Positions 34,446 through 45,889 of a stretch of DNA of 64,000 nt are shown piece by piece. Where the stretch lies: NCBI RefSeq assembly GCF_050948215.1, contig NC_135165.1:2330501-2394500 (forward strand), in the 5' to 3' direction. Positions within the stretch are counted from its first letter, which is position 1. Each line of letters opens with the position of its first letter. The position numbers were made by a program, and so were the translations under genes. The notes beneath the pieces were generated by a model. It did not search any database and was not told the origin of the DNA. It was given only the letters and a program-made list of their open reading frames with translations. The DNA comes from Halictus rubicundus (taxonomy: Eukaryota; Arthropoda; Insecta; Hymenoptera; Halictidae).

Positions 34446-35196
34446 TAATTTCATTAAATATTTTTATCCTGCCTACTGCTCTGAATTGTACCCACTCCAC
34501 TTAGATCACAAAAGCGTAGAAACGACAATTGCGCGCAACAGTGCGCGGTCCGCATGGATCTCAACGTCTCCGTGCGCCGCTGCGCAAATCCCAGATTGCA
34601 TCCGCATCGAAAAAAAAAAAAAAAAAAAAATAAAAGAAATCCCTGCGCAAGTGTAATAGACACACAGACTCGAAGGTGCGATTGTGTGTCCGTCTTACGG
34701 GAACAGAAGTTTCTCACTTGGAAGGATCGGTACGTGCCAATGACTCCGTACGATAATTACACCGATTATCCCGGCAGAGTGAAGCGTTGAACGAAATCGA
34801 GTTTCTCCTTGATTCCGAACGGTCGATTAAACAAATTCGATCTGCCGCGCACTGTTATTTACCCGTTTTCCATTAATTGCGCTCTAATCAAGATTCTTCC
34901 TTGTCTCGTCTCGACGTTGCCGGACGGTTTTCTCTTCCCGGCGAATAAAACTCTAATAATAATTCTTCCGTCCATCTGCCGTCTTCCTGGTTGTTAGGTT
35001 ACGAGACAGGAGCGCACAGATCTACTGTAATTTATTTCACACGCACGGACAGACACCGATTTACCTGTTCAATCTTGCAAAACTGTGCCGACATTTTTTC
35101 TCGTTGCCGAACTTCCTCTGCCAGGCAACAATTTTAATTCGCGTTGTGACGCTGCAAACATTAGTGTGTATTCATTGAATTAGAAAATCGATGCGT
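34446..35196. other. non-coding stretch with a poly-A run
   Basis: An A run of about 20 lies at 34611-34630. No recognised gene or element. Confidence 0.35.
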
Positions 35197-35200
35197 TTAA

Positions 35201-35413
35201 CCAGTTAACTGTGGGAAAATTTAATTTTAAAAATCTCTCACCGCGCGGAATTGAAATCGAGCAATGACGAATATATGCGTCGAATGCAGGCCGAATGCCG
35301 CTATTATAAATTTTACGAAAAAAGGAAAGCAAAATGAGAAAGAATTACATTTTTATTCGATAAGAAATTGACAGTTCGTTAACGTTAACCGCACCGCAAT
35401 AGAATTTTGCTTC
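35201..35413 (+). mobile_element. TTAA MITE, family H, copy H2 (right end lost)
   Basis: TTAA at 35197-35200, then CCAGTTAACTGTGGG. The interior phrases AATCGAGCAATGACGAATAT and TTTTATTCGATAAGAAATTG match H1. The match ends at TAGAATTTTG near 35410, so the right end is deleted. Confidence 0.7.
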
Positions 35414-38230
35414 GAATCAGAAAAAAGCCCCTAATCAATGAAAAGAGATATCGAACGTAGCTTAACATTTTCACGTTACGACACGGTATTATTCCTTAAT
35501 CATTTTCCAACTTTCCTTCGAGTGTGCTCCTCGGAGAGACGGTTGCGCAAGAGCTTCTGGGATTTGGCTGATTTTCGCCTAGAAGAATCGTCTGGAATCA
35601 TGGCGCGAAATATTGGCGACCATAACGGAACGGCCGCGATACCGCGGATCATTTTATTCGCAATGCAGAGCAGCTCTGAACTTTTCGCTGGGAGCGAAGG
35701 ATCTAAATGGCAGCCCTCCGGACAACGCTCGATCGCTCGATCCAATTACAAGCTCGGGGCGTAAACAGCAGGTTGCTTCGTGCTTTACTAAATGACGTCG
35801 GTGTTTAATAACAGGCTCGGTTATAACCTCTCGGTAATGTCAGCGCGTTGCGACACCGCGCACCGCGCACCGCGCACCGTGCGCGCGCTCGCACAAAATT
35901 ATTATCGATAGCCAACAATGGTTGATGCAATTAGAAGCGAACACGATTTCCTTCTCGGCGAGCGCAGAATGCTACCAATTACGATCGGACTGTTAATCTC
36001 CGAGTTGGTTCGCCGCCGCAGAACATTTTCGCCGAGCGCCATAAACTAGGAACCATATAATGGCCGGGCGGCCACAGATAATCGAGGAAACGGAAGAATT
36101 CACCGATATTAATGCGATAATCGACGTGGTCCAGTGAGCGTAAACTGTTTCTGGAAGGTTGCTCTTTCGTTCGGTGTCGCGGTTCGCTAACCGCCCGTAA
36201 TTCGCCTTCTCCGTCTCATTCCCCCCCCCCCTCCCCCCCGCGATTTTTATTTAATTTCTGTGTGTTTTTTTCTTCGTTCTCGCGGTGTCAGAAGGTCGCC
36301 ACGTTTGTTCGCGAAAACAGGTGGGCGGAAATTGTGCGCGTCACGCGGCCGCTTTGAAAACTGGTTGAAACGAGTCTCTCGGCGTTATCGGAGGCTCAAT
36401 TAGACGTCGATTTGTTGCCCCTGCGAAAATTAATTAAAAGTTCGTCGCCACCCGGTCGGGAGCCGTGGGCACAATGGAACGTGGCTCGCCGAGCATAATC
36501 GCTTATTAGATCGGCGACGATCGGACCGAGCCCTGGGCGGTTCGTGTGCCGAGTATCAACTCGATTGGTTGATTGTTTAATAAAAATGCCTCATCGTTCG
36601 GTACGAGTGAGAGATAATTTGTTGTAAAATAGTTGTACCTCGACATTAACAACCGCGATTCGTTCTGCTCCAAGCGAACGATTTGCCGGCGAACAGAGCG
36701 TTGCGAGCGGATTAAATATTTGTTCTAAGCCCGGCAGAGACGATGTTACATAACTAATGGATTTTCCGTTGAAATCGCGCAAATGAAACGGGTAAACGGG
36801 GTAAGTCTTCGTTCGGTGGCAGCGATCTAGTTAAATTTTTTTCGTTTTTTCCCATCGTTTTATTGTTAGGTTCGCGGACGGTTTCGTCATATCGCGCGGT
36901 GCGCCGCGTTTATGGTTGCCGGCGCGCGTACTCGAGGGCTTGAAATGCTCTCCGCAGTGTCATTATTGATCGCCCATTCGTTGCGACTGATTTGCGATTG
37001 CACCGGTCTGCAGTTCGATCGCGGTTCTTGGTGAAAGCTAATTTTTTACGAATAAATCATTCCGCGGCAGTTTGAGCGGGCAAACATTAGGAAAGGAACG
37101 GGGTAAACCAGCTTTTGTGAAATTCTGTCCGGCATTAACGCGGGCCGCGCGCGCACCGACGAGCGCGCGCACCGCCTGTGTCCGACCGTTCAAACTTAGA
37201 TCAATTTGTCAGACATTATCCCTGGTGGCGAGCACAGAACTCATGATTTTAGCCTCTCGGCTAATTTGCAAGATACGAATAATCGGGTCTTACATAAACT
37301 GACGGCTGCAATTTTGAACCGCGCAGCGCCAAATTGATTCGCGCACGAGGAAACAAACGGAATTAGGCCTGTCTCGCGGCGACGGCCGCTATCAGTCAAT
37401 TCGCTGATACCAATGATCACATTCCCGGTAAATGATTTTGAGCTCGAAACTGATTTGCGAGCGGGAAAACGGCGGCCAGCTATTAATTTACTGATACCAG
37501 CAATCGAACGAAATTAATTCTGCCGTTGCGGCAACAACGACTTTTGCGGAAATATTTTACTGCCGTTAACCAAGAATATTTTGTTCATTCTGGATCACCG
37601 TTGCAGTGACCTATAGCGTTCTAATCTTTCCAATTTTGACAAGAAAAATCGATAGAAAGCGACAGGAAGAAATCGTTTGAAAATTCAGCTGTTTTTTTCA
37701 GGTCAAATTTTCTGTCGGTGGTGAAAACGTCGAGATGAAACGCGTTAAACCGTTTACGTCGATCTCACGTGTCAGCCGATCGATGTGCACGTCGAAGAAG
37801 ATCTCCGCACGTCATCTGATCTCTCAATCGCGAACGTGTTTTCACGCCAGTTGATTGACAACTGTATAATTACCGGCTTGGAAGCTCGCGTTGTACGTTA
37901 GGCTCGTTTGCGCGATATCGACCCTGCCGACACGTAATGAATCTGCTCGTCCGTCTTTGCCGATTCAATGTTCTCGTCTCGCTCGCGAATCCGAAGTCAC
38001 GTTTTCCCCGCGAACGGCTCGACTCGCTATAAATGTCACAATATTCAAGAAGAAGAAAAAAAAAAGGTACTATTAGCGTGCCTAACACTCGAGTCAATAA
38101 ATCGAGAAAAGTCTCTTTCAGACGTCACGCCGAGCGCCGCGTCATTTATACGTGACACGTTCATTAATTTTTCCAATTTTCTGCGTTATTCAATTATTCG
38201 TCTCTATCTTTTTGGGATCTCGATTCGCGT
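35414..38230. other. non-coding stretch with a C-rich tract
   Basis: C10-T-C7 lies at 36221-36239. Short unrecognised frames only; the one at 35438-35764 has no family match. No elements seen. Confidence 0.35.
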
Positions 38231-38603
38231 AGATCCGCTCGGATCCTTATTTATCGATTCTGTGCACGTTGGACTTAAGAATTAATTTTCTAGACTGTTA
38301 GATTTGTGTGCAAAATAACAATTTGTTAGTTGGATAGAGTTATTCACTCTGTTAATAATTTTAACGAGTTCGAGGTAGTACAGTAGTATTTCTAAATTGT
38401 CATAAATGCGATCGGAGATCTGCTCGGATCCTTATTTATCAATTCTGTGCACGTTGGACTCAAGAATTAACTTTCTAGATTGTTAGATTTGTGTGCAAAA
38501 TAAAAATTTTTTAGTCAGATAGATTTATTCACTCTCTTAATCATTTTAACGAGTTCGAGGTAGTACAATAGTATTTCTAAACTGTCATAAATGCATAAGA
38601 TCG
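38231..38603 (+). repeat. 186-bp tandem duplication
   Basis: Two copies (38231 and 38417) begin GATC(C/T)GCTCGGATCCTTA and end CTGTCATAAATGC or TTGTCATAAATGC. They differ by few bases. No coding function seen. Confidence 0.85.
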
Positions 38604-41600
38604 GGTGGCTGTCGATGACACATTGATAAGGTTAGGTTCAAACGGACACATTTCCATGGGACAGTTATTCTATTCAGTTCGAGTATACAATTTAACACTA
38701 AATAATCGAAATATTCTTAAAGAGGTCGTAGAAGCTTGCTATTTGCAATTATCGAAACAATACTCGCAGCATACCGGTCGAGCGTTAGGCTCTCGTGAAC
38801 AGTAGAGCAAAAAAGTCGGGAATCAATTAATTGTGTACGGTATTATTTTTGCGAAACGTGGAATTTTTCGCTGGAAGAAATACATATATATATATCTGAT
38901 AACTTTCTCTGTGGTGGCCGGTTATGAGACACGATTGACAGTTCATAAAACGGTAGAGAATCCAATGGGAATTCGATTGGTACAGACCGGGGTACGATTA
39001 GCCGGACCGAGCCCGTTCTAAATTAACTATTTCGAGCCGAACAAAAAGAGGAACTATATCTCGGCGATACTTTCGCCTTGATCAGTTATTTTCGAACTGA
39101 TTACCCCGTAATCGATTCAATTTTCTCCGTTTGGAATCCCCGGCTCGGTTTCCCCGGGCTCTAATAAGCCGGCCGATGCACGAGGGTACAAATCAGATCG
39201 GTAACAGAAACGGTAACGCGTTCCAGTTGTCTACGAAAATTAATGTAATTACCGGGGGGGGTCTCGTTATTATCGCGCAACCTCTCTTCCCTTCGAATAA
39301 TCTTCTTTTGAAATCGACGGACCATTATATCGCGTGCTAGACGCGTATGTGCACTCTTTCGCATTCCCTCGACGGACATACACACACGCACGCACGTATA
39401 CACGCGCGTGCTGTGTCGTCATCTCGGGAAACAATCGGAAAATGCTCGGTGTTTGATTCTTCGCCGATTCTTTCCGATCGAACGGTCGAATTGTGAAACA
39501 CGTGGAAAGCCGAGCGATATTAATGACTCATAAGCACCCCTTTTTATATATTTGCTGTGCCCGTACCAATTTTCACAATTAATAAAACCAATCTGGGTCG
39601 ATTCGCGTAATAAACCCTGAAACTGTAGTAACTCGAAGCGACTTTTTCCCGATGCTCGCCCGCGAACCAGAGTACACTAGAATTTGATGCAATGGTTACG
39701 TGCATAATTAAGCAATTCCAATTTCATAATTAAATTTCCCGAATTTTTTGTACCTTGAGATACACAAAATCATTTTACACCTCCAGAAGCGCTCTTCAGG
39801 TAAACGTTCATGAATTTGGAGAGAGTCGTCACGCATACATCGAATATCTTAATTACACACGCGTAACTGTTGCACTAATTCATAATACAATTACTCCGCG
39901 CAGTACATAAAAGAACGCAGTTCGCGCAGGCAACGCGATTTCAGCGTCCATTTCAATAATTGACCAACATTACCTAATTAATTGTGTTTTCTTTCGAGTA
40001 CGAATTCCCCGTAATGAGCGGTGATTATAGCCGACAGAGATAGTCGCTTGAGTTCGCAAATTAGGCAAAAAGCGGTGCAATTTCTTTCAGAGTAGTGTGT
40101 GACGCAAGCAATTCTCAAAGTTTGTCGATCGCGGCGGCAAATCCCTCCACTAGCGTCGTCGTCCTTGCACCGTGAAAAGTATGGTTTCCTCGCGGTGCGT
40201 ATAGTTGTCGAATTGCAACATTGAAAATTAGTTTTAACGACAGCGCTCAACGCGCGTTGCAGCGCACCGACACCGAACTTCATATTGAGTCTTTACTCCA
40301 GAACAATTTATCAAATGCTCTCCCGCGAATTCCTCCCCGAGTTTTTTTTTTCTATTACGGTTCTCTGCCGTCCGAAGATTACAAAATCGTTAACATCGTT
40401 CCGTAAACGATTCGTATTTACCGGCGGTTTTTGTTGCCGCCGCGCGTTACGTTGGCGCGTTCGCGCAGCCACGTATTTATAACTCGGTTATGAGCATAAA
40501 AAGGAAGCAAATCGAACCGGAGTATCGACGATACACTTCGCGCGTATCCTGTTGGCTCAATTCCTGCGAATTCCTGCCGATTTTTATTATTCGACCGTTA
40601 TTTCCGTATTTCAATCAGAAAGTGCTACTTTCTCATTTTATAAAAATTTCGGAGTGAAGAGGTGTCCCCCCTTTTTATATTATTTCGCGACAAAAATTAA
40701 TGGGAGAAGCAGGATATGTGAATTCATTAGAGCTAGAATCGGAGCGCAAGAAGCACAATAAATGGTATGGCAAAATCTGTAATATCAGCCGGCGCAGAAA
40801 CGATTCGATTTATGTTTGACGCCCGTTTCTCGCAATCGATGTAAAACATTTTTATTCGGCATAATGACCAGACCGAGTTTCGTCAGAATGCGAAGTCATT
40901 AATATCGCCGTGTGATTTTTCCAGTACGCGGATTTCCCCTCCCCCCCGGATATAATGTAGAACAGGTGTTATTAAGTATTACACAGTTCTGGCCATTGTC
41001 GTGCAATAAAACCGGAGCCCCGCGGGAAGATGTAATTTCTCGTGTTAGGAACCTAATAGAATCATGAACCTGTCCAGGCCGTTCCAGAATCAACATGATT
41101 TGCCGTGATAAAATTACGTCACGCGCGGGCCCCGGCGCAACTCGTTCAAACCTGATATCCATAATTACGATACGCGCTGAGCATCCAGCAGCGGCTCCCG
41201 TCTAATTAATATCAATCTCGACCGTGTCGTATCAGAGAATTGAATGTAATTAAGCCCGTTAGTGAACGGGTCTACCGTTGGCCGAGCAGAAGTGCATGCG
41301 AGTCTTCTAAATGCGAGCCGATGACCAAATTATTGCGAATCGATTATTGCGAAACTGCCGCGGGATCGTTTCGCGCGCGTTTTGCTTCGCGAGCCGCCAT
41401 TTTGGTTGCACAGCGAACAATTTCGGCGGCCCTGACTCGAAGCCTTTATTTTCGCGAAACAGTGATCATTCTCCTCCAAGATGGAACACGCATTACCCTA
41501 AAAATGGCTGCAACTTGTTCGCGAAAAGTGAACGAATTTTTCTCCCAATTAAGAATGACACGATATAAATTTAAATGATTGTTAAATTCGGCAATTACCG

Positions 41601-42779
41601 TGCCGAAGTTCCTGCTGTCAAGATGGACGCTTTCATAGTCCCGGTGACTTATGCGAAATCGATTTTGATCAACCGGTTTGCGCTCGGGTTTTTCGGGTCA
41701 CCGGTTGCGAAACACAACGGAAGCTATAAAGCGGAATTTCAGGTCGAATATGTTTCTTTAATTAAGAATCGTTGCGTGCGCGCAGGTTTCGCGCGAGGTC
41801 GTCGATAGCGATCGGCGGAGACTTCATCTTGCGTATGCTCGTGCTTATTGTGTCCCGATGGAAGTGTGGCAGGTCATGGTTGCCGATCGGCAGAGTACTC
41901 GACGACAAACTAAAATATTCGACACGCGATGGGAACGGAATTGTTAATAGTAGAGAGTGTTAGAACACCTCCGAACGTTTCGCGTTATTAGAATTTAAAA
42001 CGAAGCAATGAAACAATCTGCATTTTGAGCTTACAGCTTTTTTAAAAAATTAATCACGAAAAGCGTCCTGTATCACAAAAATTTCTTCACAGTAAAAGAT
42101 AACGAAATCCGTGAATTCGCCTGCGTGTGTGTGTGTGTGTGTGTGTTGAACAACTACGGGGTACCATAAGCGTGTACAAATCTGCAGTTTGGGTACAATA
42201 TAATACGGGCCGCGAAGTGACATAATAACATCGTAACACCGATTAAGCGTACCGAGGCTGTTCGTGACGCAATTAAGCAACTTCCTAGTTTTATCCTGAT
42301 TGTTACAAGCGGACGGATGATCGCCGGCACTCTGATGCGTTCGCTTCTTTTCCGTGCAATCGGTGGTTCTACACGATTATTGCATTAACGTTGCCCAGGA
42401 TACACACGGCAGGTCGGGCTCGTGGGTGGCCTCGTTACTCTGAAATAATTGTCCGGCAACTAAATAAACGGTGTTCGAGCACACTTGATTGCGAAGAAGT
42501 TTCGCAAATCGGCTAGAGACACCTTATTGTTTCCTTGTGAACAACCTTTAAAACCCGGTTTACCGGAGTCGTTTTAGATTCGCCTTTAATGCAATTGTCT
42601 TGTTGCGACAGATCGTGCGCGCGCTTCGCGGTGGCTTCGTGTTTTCGGTTGCAAATTGCACTTCGCGAAGCGCAGCCAACCGTGCGTTTCGCAAAACACC
42701 GGCAACATGTTCTCCACGATCAACAAGCTTTACCATCAACACTTCTTTTATTTGTTACATTCGCGAGAACGTTTTTTCC
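38604..42779. other. non-coding stretch
   Basis: A TA run lies near 38882-38895, a G run at 39254-39260, a C run near 40939-40947 and a GT run at 42124-42145. Many short frames are present, none recognised. No mobile element ends noted. Confidence 0.35.
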
Positions 42780-43290
42780 GAGGATCTTCTGGAAGGATCC
42801 TGGAAGGGTCCTGGAAGGATTCTGGAAGAATCTTCTGGAAGGATCTTCTGGAAGGATCTTCTGAAAGGATTTTCTGGAAGGATCCTGGAAGGATTCCGGA
42901 AGGATCCTGGAAAGATTCCGGAAGGGTCCTGGAAGGATTCTGGAAGAATCTTCTGGAAGGATCTTCTGGAAGGATCTTCTGGAAGGATCTTGGAAGGATC
43001 TTCTGGAAGGATTCCGGAAGGATCTTCTGGAAGGATCTTCTGAAAGGATCTTCTGAAAGGATCTTCTGAAAGGATTTTCTGGAAGGATCCTGGAAGGATT
43101 CCGGAAGGATCCTGGAAAGATTCCGGAAGGATTCTGGAAGGATTCTGGAAGGATCTACTGGAAGGATCTACTGGAAGGATCTTCTGGCAGGATCTTCTGA
43201 AAGGATTTTCTGGAAGGATCCTGGAAGGATTCCGGAAGGATTCTGAAAAGATTGTGGAAGGATCTTCTGGAAGAACTCTGGAAGGATTCA
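42780..43290. repeat. mixed 11/13-bp tandem array
   Basis: Units are TGGAAGGATCC (or ATTCC/ATTC variants, 11 bp) and TGGAAGGATCTTC (13 bp), interleaved for about 510 bp. Nearly every junction makes TTCTGGAA or TTCCGGAA. Long frames occur on both strands (up to 205 codons, minus), with simple repeats such as ILPEDPSRRSFQK; these look like by-products. The array runs into the right half of a family-E element about 25 bp downstream. Confidence 0.9.
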
Positions 43291-43315
43291 TGTCCAAAGT
43301 AGAACGAGTAAAATT

Positions 43316-43379
43316 AGTGGAGATAATTCCGCGACGTTTATCACCCAGGCCTTGGCGACATATACGGAGCAATCACTTT
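43316..43379 (+). mobile_element. family E fragment (E4), right end only
   Basis: GATAATTCCGCGACGTTTAT, then CCAGGCCTTGGCGACATATA and CGGAGCAATCACTTTA match the right side of E1. The left side is missing and is replaced by the 11/13-bp array. Confidence 0.55.
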
Positions 43380-43521
43380 ACCTAAAGAGAACGAGGTTCA
43401 TTAGAAACCTCCAGCATTTATTTATAGTTTGAATTGAAAGATTCCTGAAACTTCTCAAAGTACAAATCCAACAATTTTAGTATCTACAATTGATCGGTAA
43501 AAGATTAAAGAATCAAATTAA

Positions 43522-43662
43522 CCCTTAGCACTCGAATGGCGACTGTAGGGCGCCGCTAAAAATGGCTGTATCATTATTCAAAATGAAAAAGTATACATAG
43601 AAGGAAAAAATTCTAGATCGGAAGAAATGTTTCGGAGTTAAAACAGCTTTGAGTGCAAAGGG
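43522..43662 (+). mobile_element. TTAA MITE, family C, copy C5 (internally deleted)
   Basis: TTAA at 43518-43521 and TCAA at 43663-43666. Ends are CCCTTAGCACTCGAATGG and CTTTGAGTGCAAAGGG. At 141 bp it is shorter than C2. Confidence 0.75.
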
Positions 43663-43666
43663 TCAA

Positions 43667-44625
43667 AGGTAACAGTAGAACGATCAGTAACGGATACTCA
43701 CTGTTGCGAACATTATTCGACCATAAACGTCGCTGGAGGTTCGCGATTCGCAGCATTTGGCCAAAAAAAAAAAAATCGCAGATAATGCCCAAATTGGTTC
43801 CGGCGGTGACGAAATGGTCCAGCGATTTTGAAGGAAGCTGGAATCCCGGTGGACTGTGAATGTATTAGAATTCCAGGCATAAAATTCCAGGATAAAACCG
43901 ATCGTCAAATCGAAAGCGAGCAACAGCAACAGCAGCAGCAGCATGCGCTGGGCCAACGGTCGGTTGCGAAACCGAGCGCCGCGTCTCGATAAGAGCTCCC
44001 CTTTCGTGGCACAGACACAACGCAGAAGAGTGTCGCCTGTTGCGCCGGTTGTTGCATACAATTGCACAGGACTTGCCGTCGTGAGCAGCCACGTCGTCGA
44101 TCGTCCTACTCGGTCCTGGGACTCTGTGGTGTAACGACCGTGGAAAACGCTCCGCTCCGACATTGCCACTTGTATATGCAAATCGTGGCTGGTTAACCCG
44201 ACAAATCTGAACGGCGAACGAGCCGGAGAAATGTGCAGGATCTAGGAGAACCACCTGTGTCCGTCTTCGTGGTACATTTCTGTCGAATGTACCTTGAATT
44301 CAATCGGCGACGCGTGAGAATGCTCTTCCAGATACCTTCTGTCGGCCGCTGAAAATTCAAATTGGAAACCAATGAAACAATTAACCCTCTGCGCTATTAT
44401 AGGTTCAGAATGTTATTAATGTGAGCGGGGACGAATTCGTATGGCTGATGCATTAATGGAAGCCTCTGTGAAATTTAATAAAAAGCAGTTCACAGGGCAC
44501 GGTGGGACGATTTTCCAAAAAATGTTTGCATCGTCGATCTGGTTAAATCAAAATTGTCACGTCTCTTCAGAGAACCGCTGATTACATGCAAAATTGAAAG
44601 ACCGTGCAGAAATTGCTGGGGGCTA
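43667..44625. other. non-coding stretch with CAG run
   Basis: An A run at 43764-43774 and a CAG/CAA run near 43921-43943 are present. The overlapping frames at 43684-44254 are unrecognised. Confidence 0.35.
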
Positions 44626-44818
44626 CAGCGTCTACTCTGTATATGTCGGGAATGCCTAGCGGATAAAAGTCCCAGTACTATCCCCACTTGCGCGGGGTAT
44701 ACCTCTTGCGGGGCCATGAGCAGAGACCTCTAGAGCTCCACTGTGAAGTAGTATCTCATTATCTCCGATATGTGTCCCTGGCTAGACCCGTGCTTTGGAC
44801 ATACATCGAGTAGATGGA
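44626..44818 (+). mobile_element. family E copy E5 (diverged)
   Basis: TA then CAGCGTCTACTCTGTATATG on the left and GGACATACATCGAGTAGATG on the right. TATCCCCACTTGCGCGGGGT matches TATCCCCACTACCGCGGGGT of E3. Confidence 0.5.
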
Positions 44819-45636
44819 TATTGTCGAGAGTAGGAACGCGTTCGAGGTGAATTTGTGAAGCATGAGCGGTGGAAATTTCGAAGGGATGAAACGTTTGATA
44901 GAGGTCGGCGGGCTCTCTGAAAAATGTTTGCGCAATTTCTGACGATTAGCGGGCCCGGCGAACCGCGGCGCACGCAACCACCGCTCCGCGGAATACCATT
45001 TCAATTCGCTTAACGCGATTACGTGCCCGCTCATCGCTCTCTCCACATGTTACACGTCGACTTTATAATATTATTCTGGCCTGGTGCAACTGGTGGCCGT
45101 TTACGCGCTCGTCCACGAACGAGCGCGCGCACGCACGCACGCATCCGCTCCGTGTTTACACCCGTGATCCCGATACACGGTTTACAAGCTCGCGGCATAC
45201 GCCACTGTCGGGAGCTCATGCGATTCACAACCGGTGCTCCAGAGGCACCGTTCGACACGAAGCTAATCAGAGTATGACGCTCGGTAGTAATCGCTCGAGT
45301 TTTTCCCCGTGAAAACTACGAAGCTCCGCGATCGCGGAGCTGATCTCCTCTATTCGCGTCGTTATTCATCGGCTGGTTCGTAGCCTGGTTGCGATACACT
45401 CCACGCTTTAATTAATGATGTGGATATTAATGGGAATCAACTTTCGATGAAATTGCTCTACGACCGTGCTCTCCCGCGGTTTATTTCCCTCTCCGAGCCG
45501 ATCTCTCGATCGCGGTGATACAGCCTGCACGGGTTTCGTCACTTTTGCGCGAACGATTGTGCCTAAAGAAAGTGAAAAGACGCGCGAGCGTTTGCCGTCC
45601 TTGAGGATTCTGTTCAGTTATCAAAGGTAATTTTAG
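44819..45636. other. non-coding stretch, GC-rich in part
   Basis: CpG-rich with a CGCA run near 45121-45142. No recognised gene. Confidence 0.35.
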
Positions 45637-45640
45637 TTAA

Positions 45641-45885
45641 CACGTTGAACGCGCCGCGTCAGCCATATGTGGCTGACGGAATTATTTGTGCAGGTTTTAA
45701 AATGAATTTTTACGTTGATATATTCATTGTACCAAACTTAATTAAGATCTGTAACATGCAAGAAAGTTGGAGGATTACTCGGTATCGTACATTTAATTTT
45801 TTGCAATTTTTATTTCATTAAATAACTGATAACTAATTTCTGATTTTATGGAATTTTTGGGGTTTCTAGTTTGCCGTTCAAAGTG
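45641..45885 (-). mobile_element. TTAA MITE, family A, copy A4
   Basis: Flanked by TTAA at 45637-45640 and 45886-45889. Ends are CACGTTGAACGCG and GTTTGCCGTTCAAAGTG. The subterminal palindrome is GTCAGCC-ATATGT-GGCTGAC, with both arms changed relative to A5 and A6. Confidence 0.85.
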
Positions 45886-45889
45886 TTAA

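Noticed and set aside
42755..43372. 205-codon minus-strand frame
   Set aside because: Low-complexity translation of the 11/13-bp array, running into a MITE fragment.
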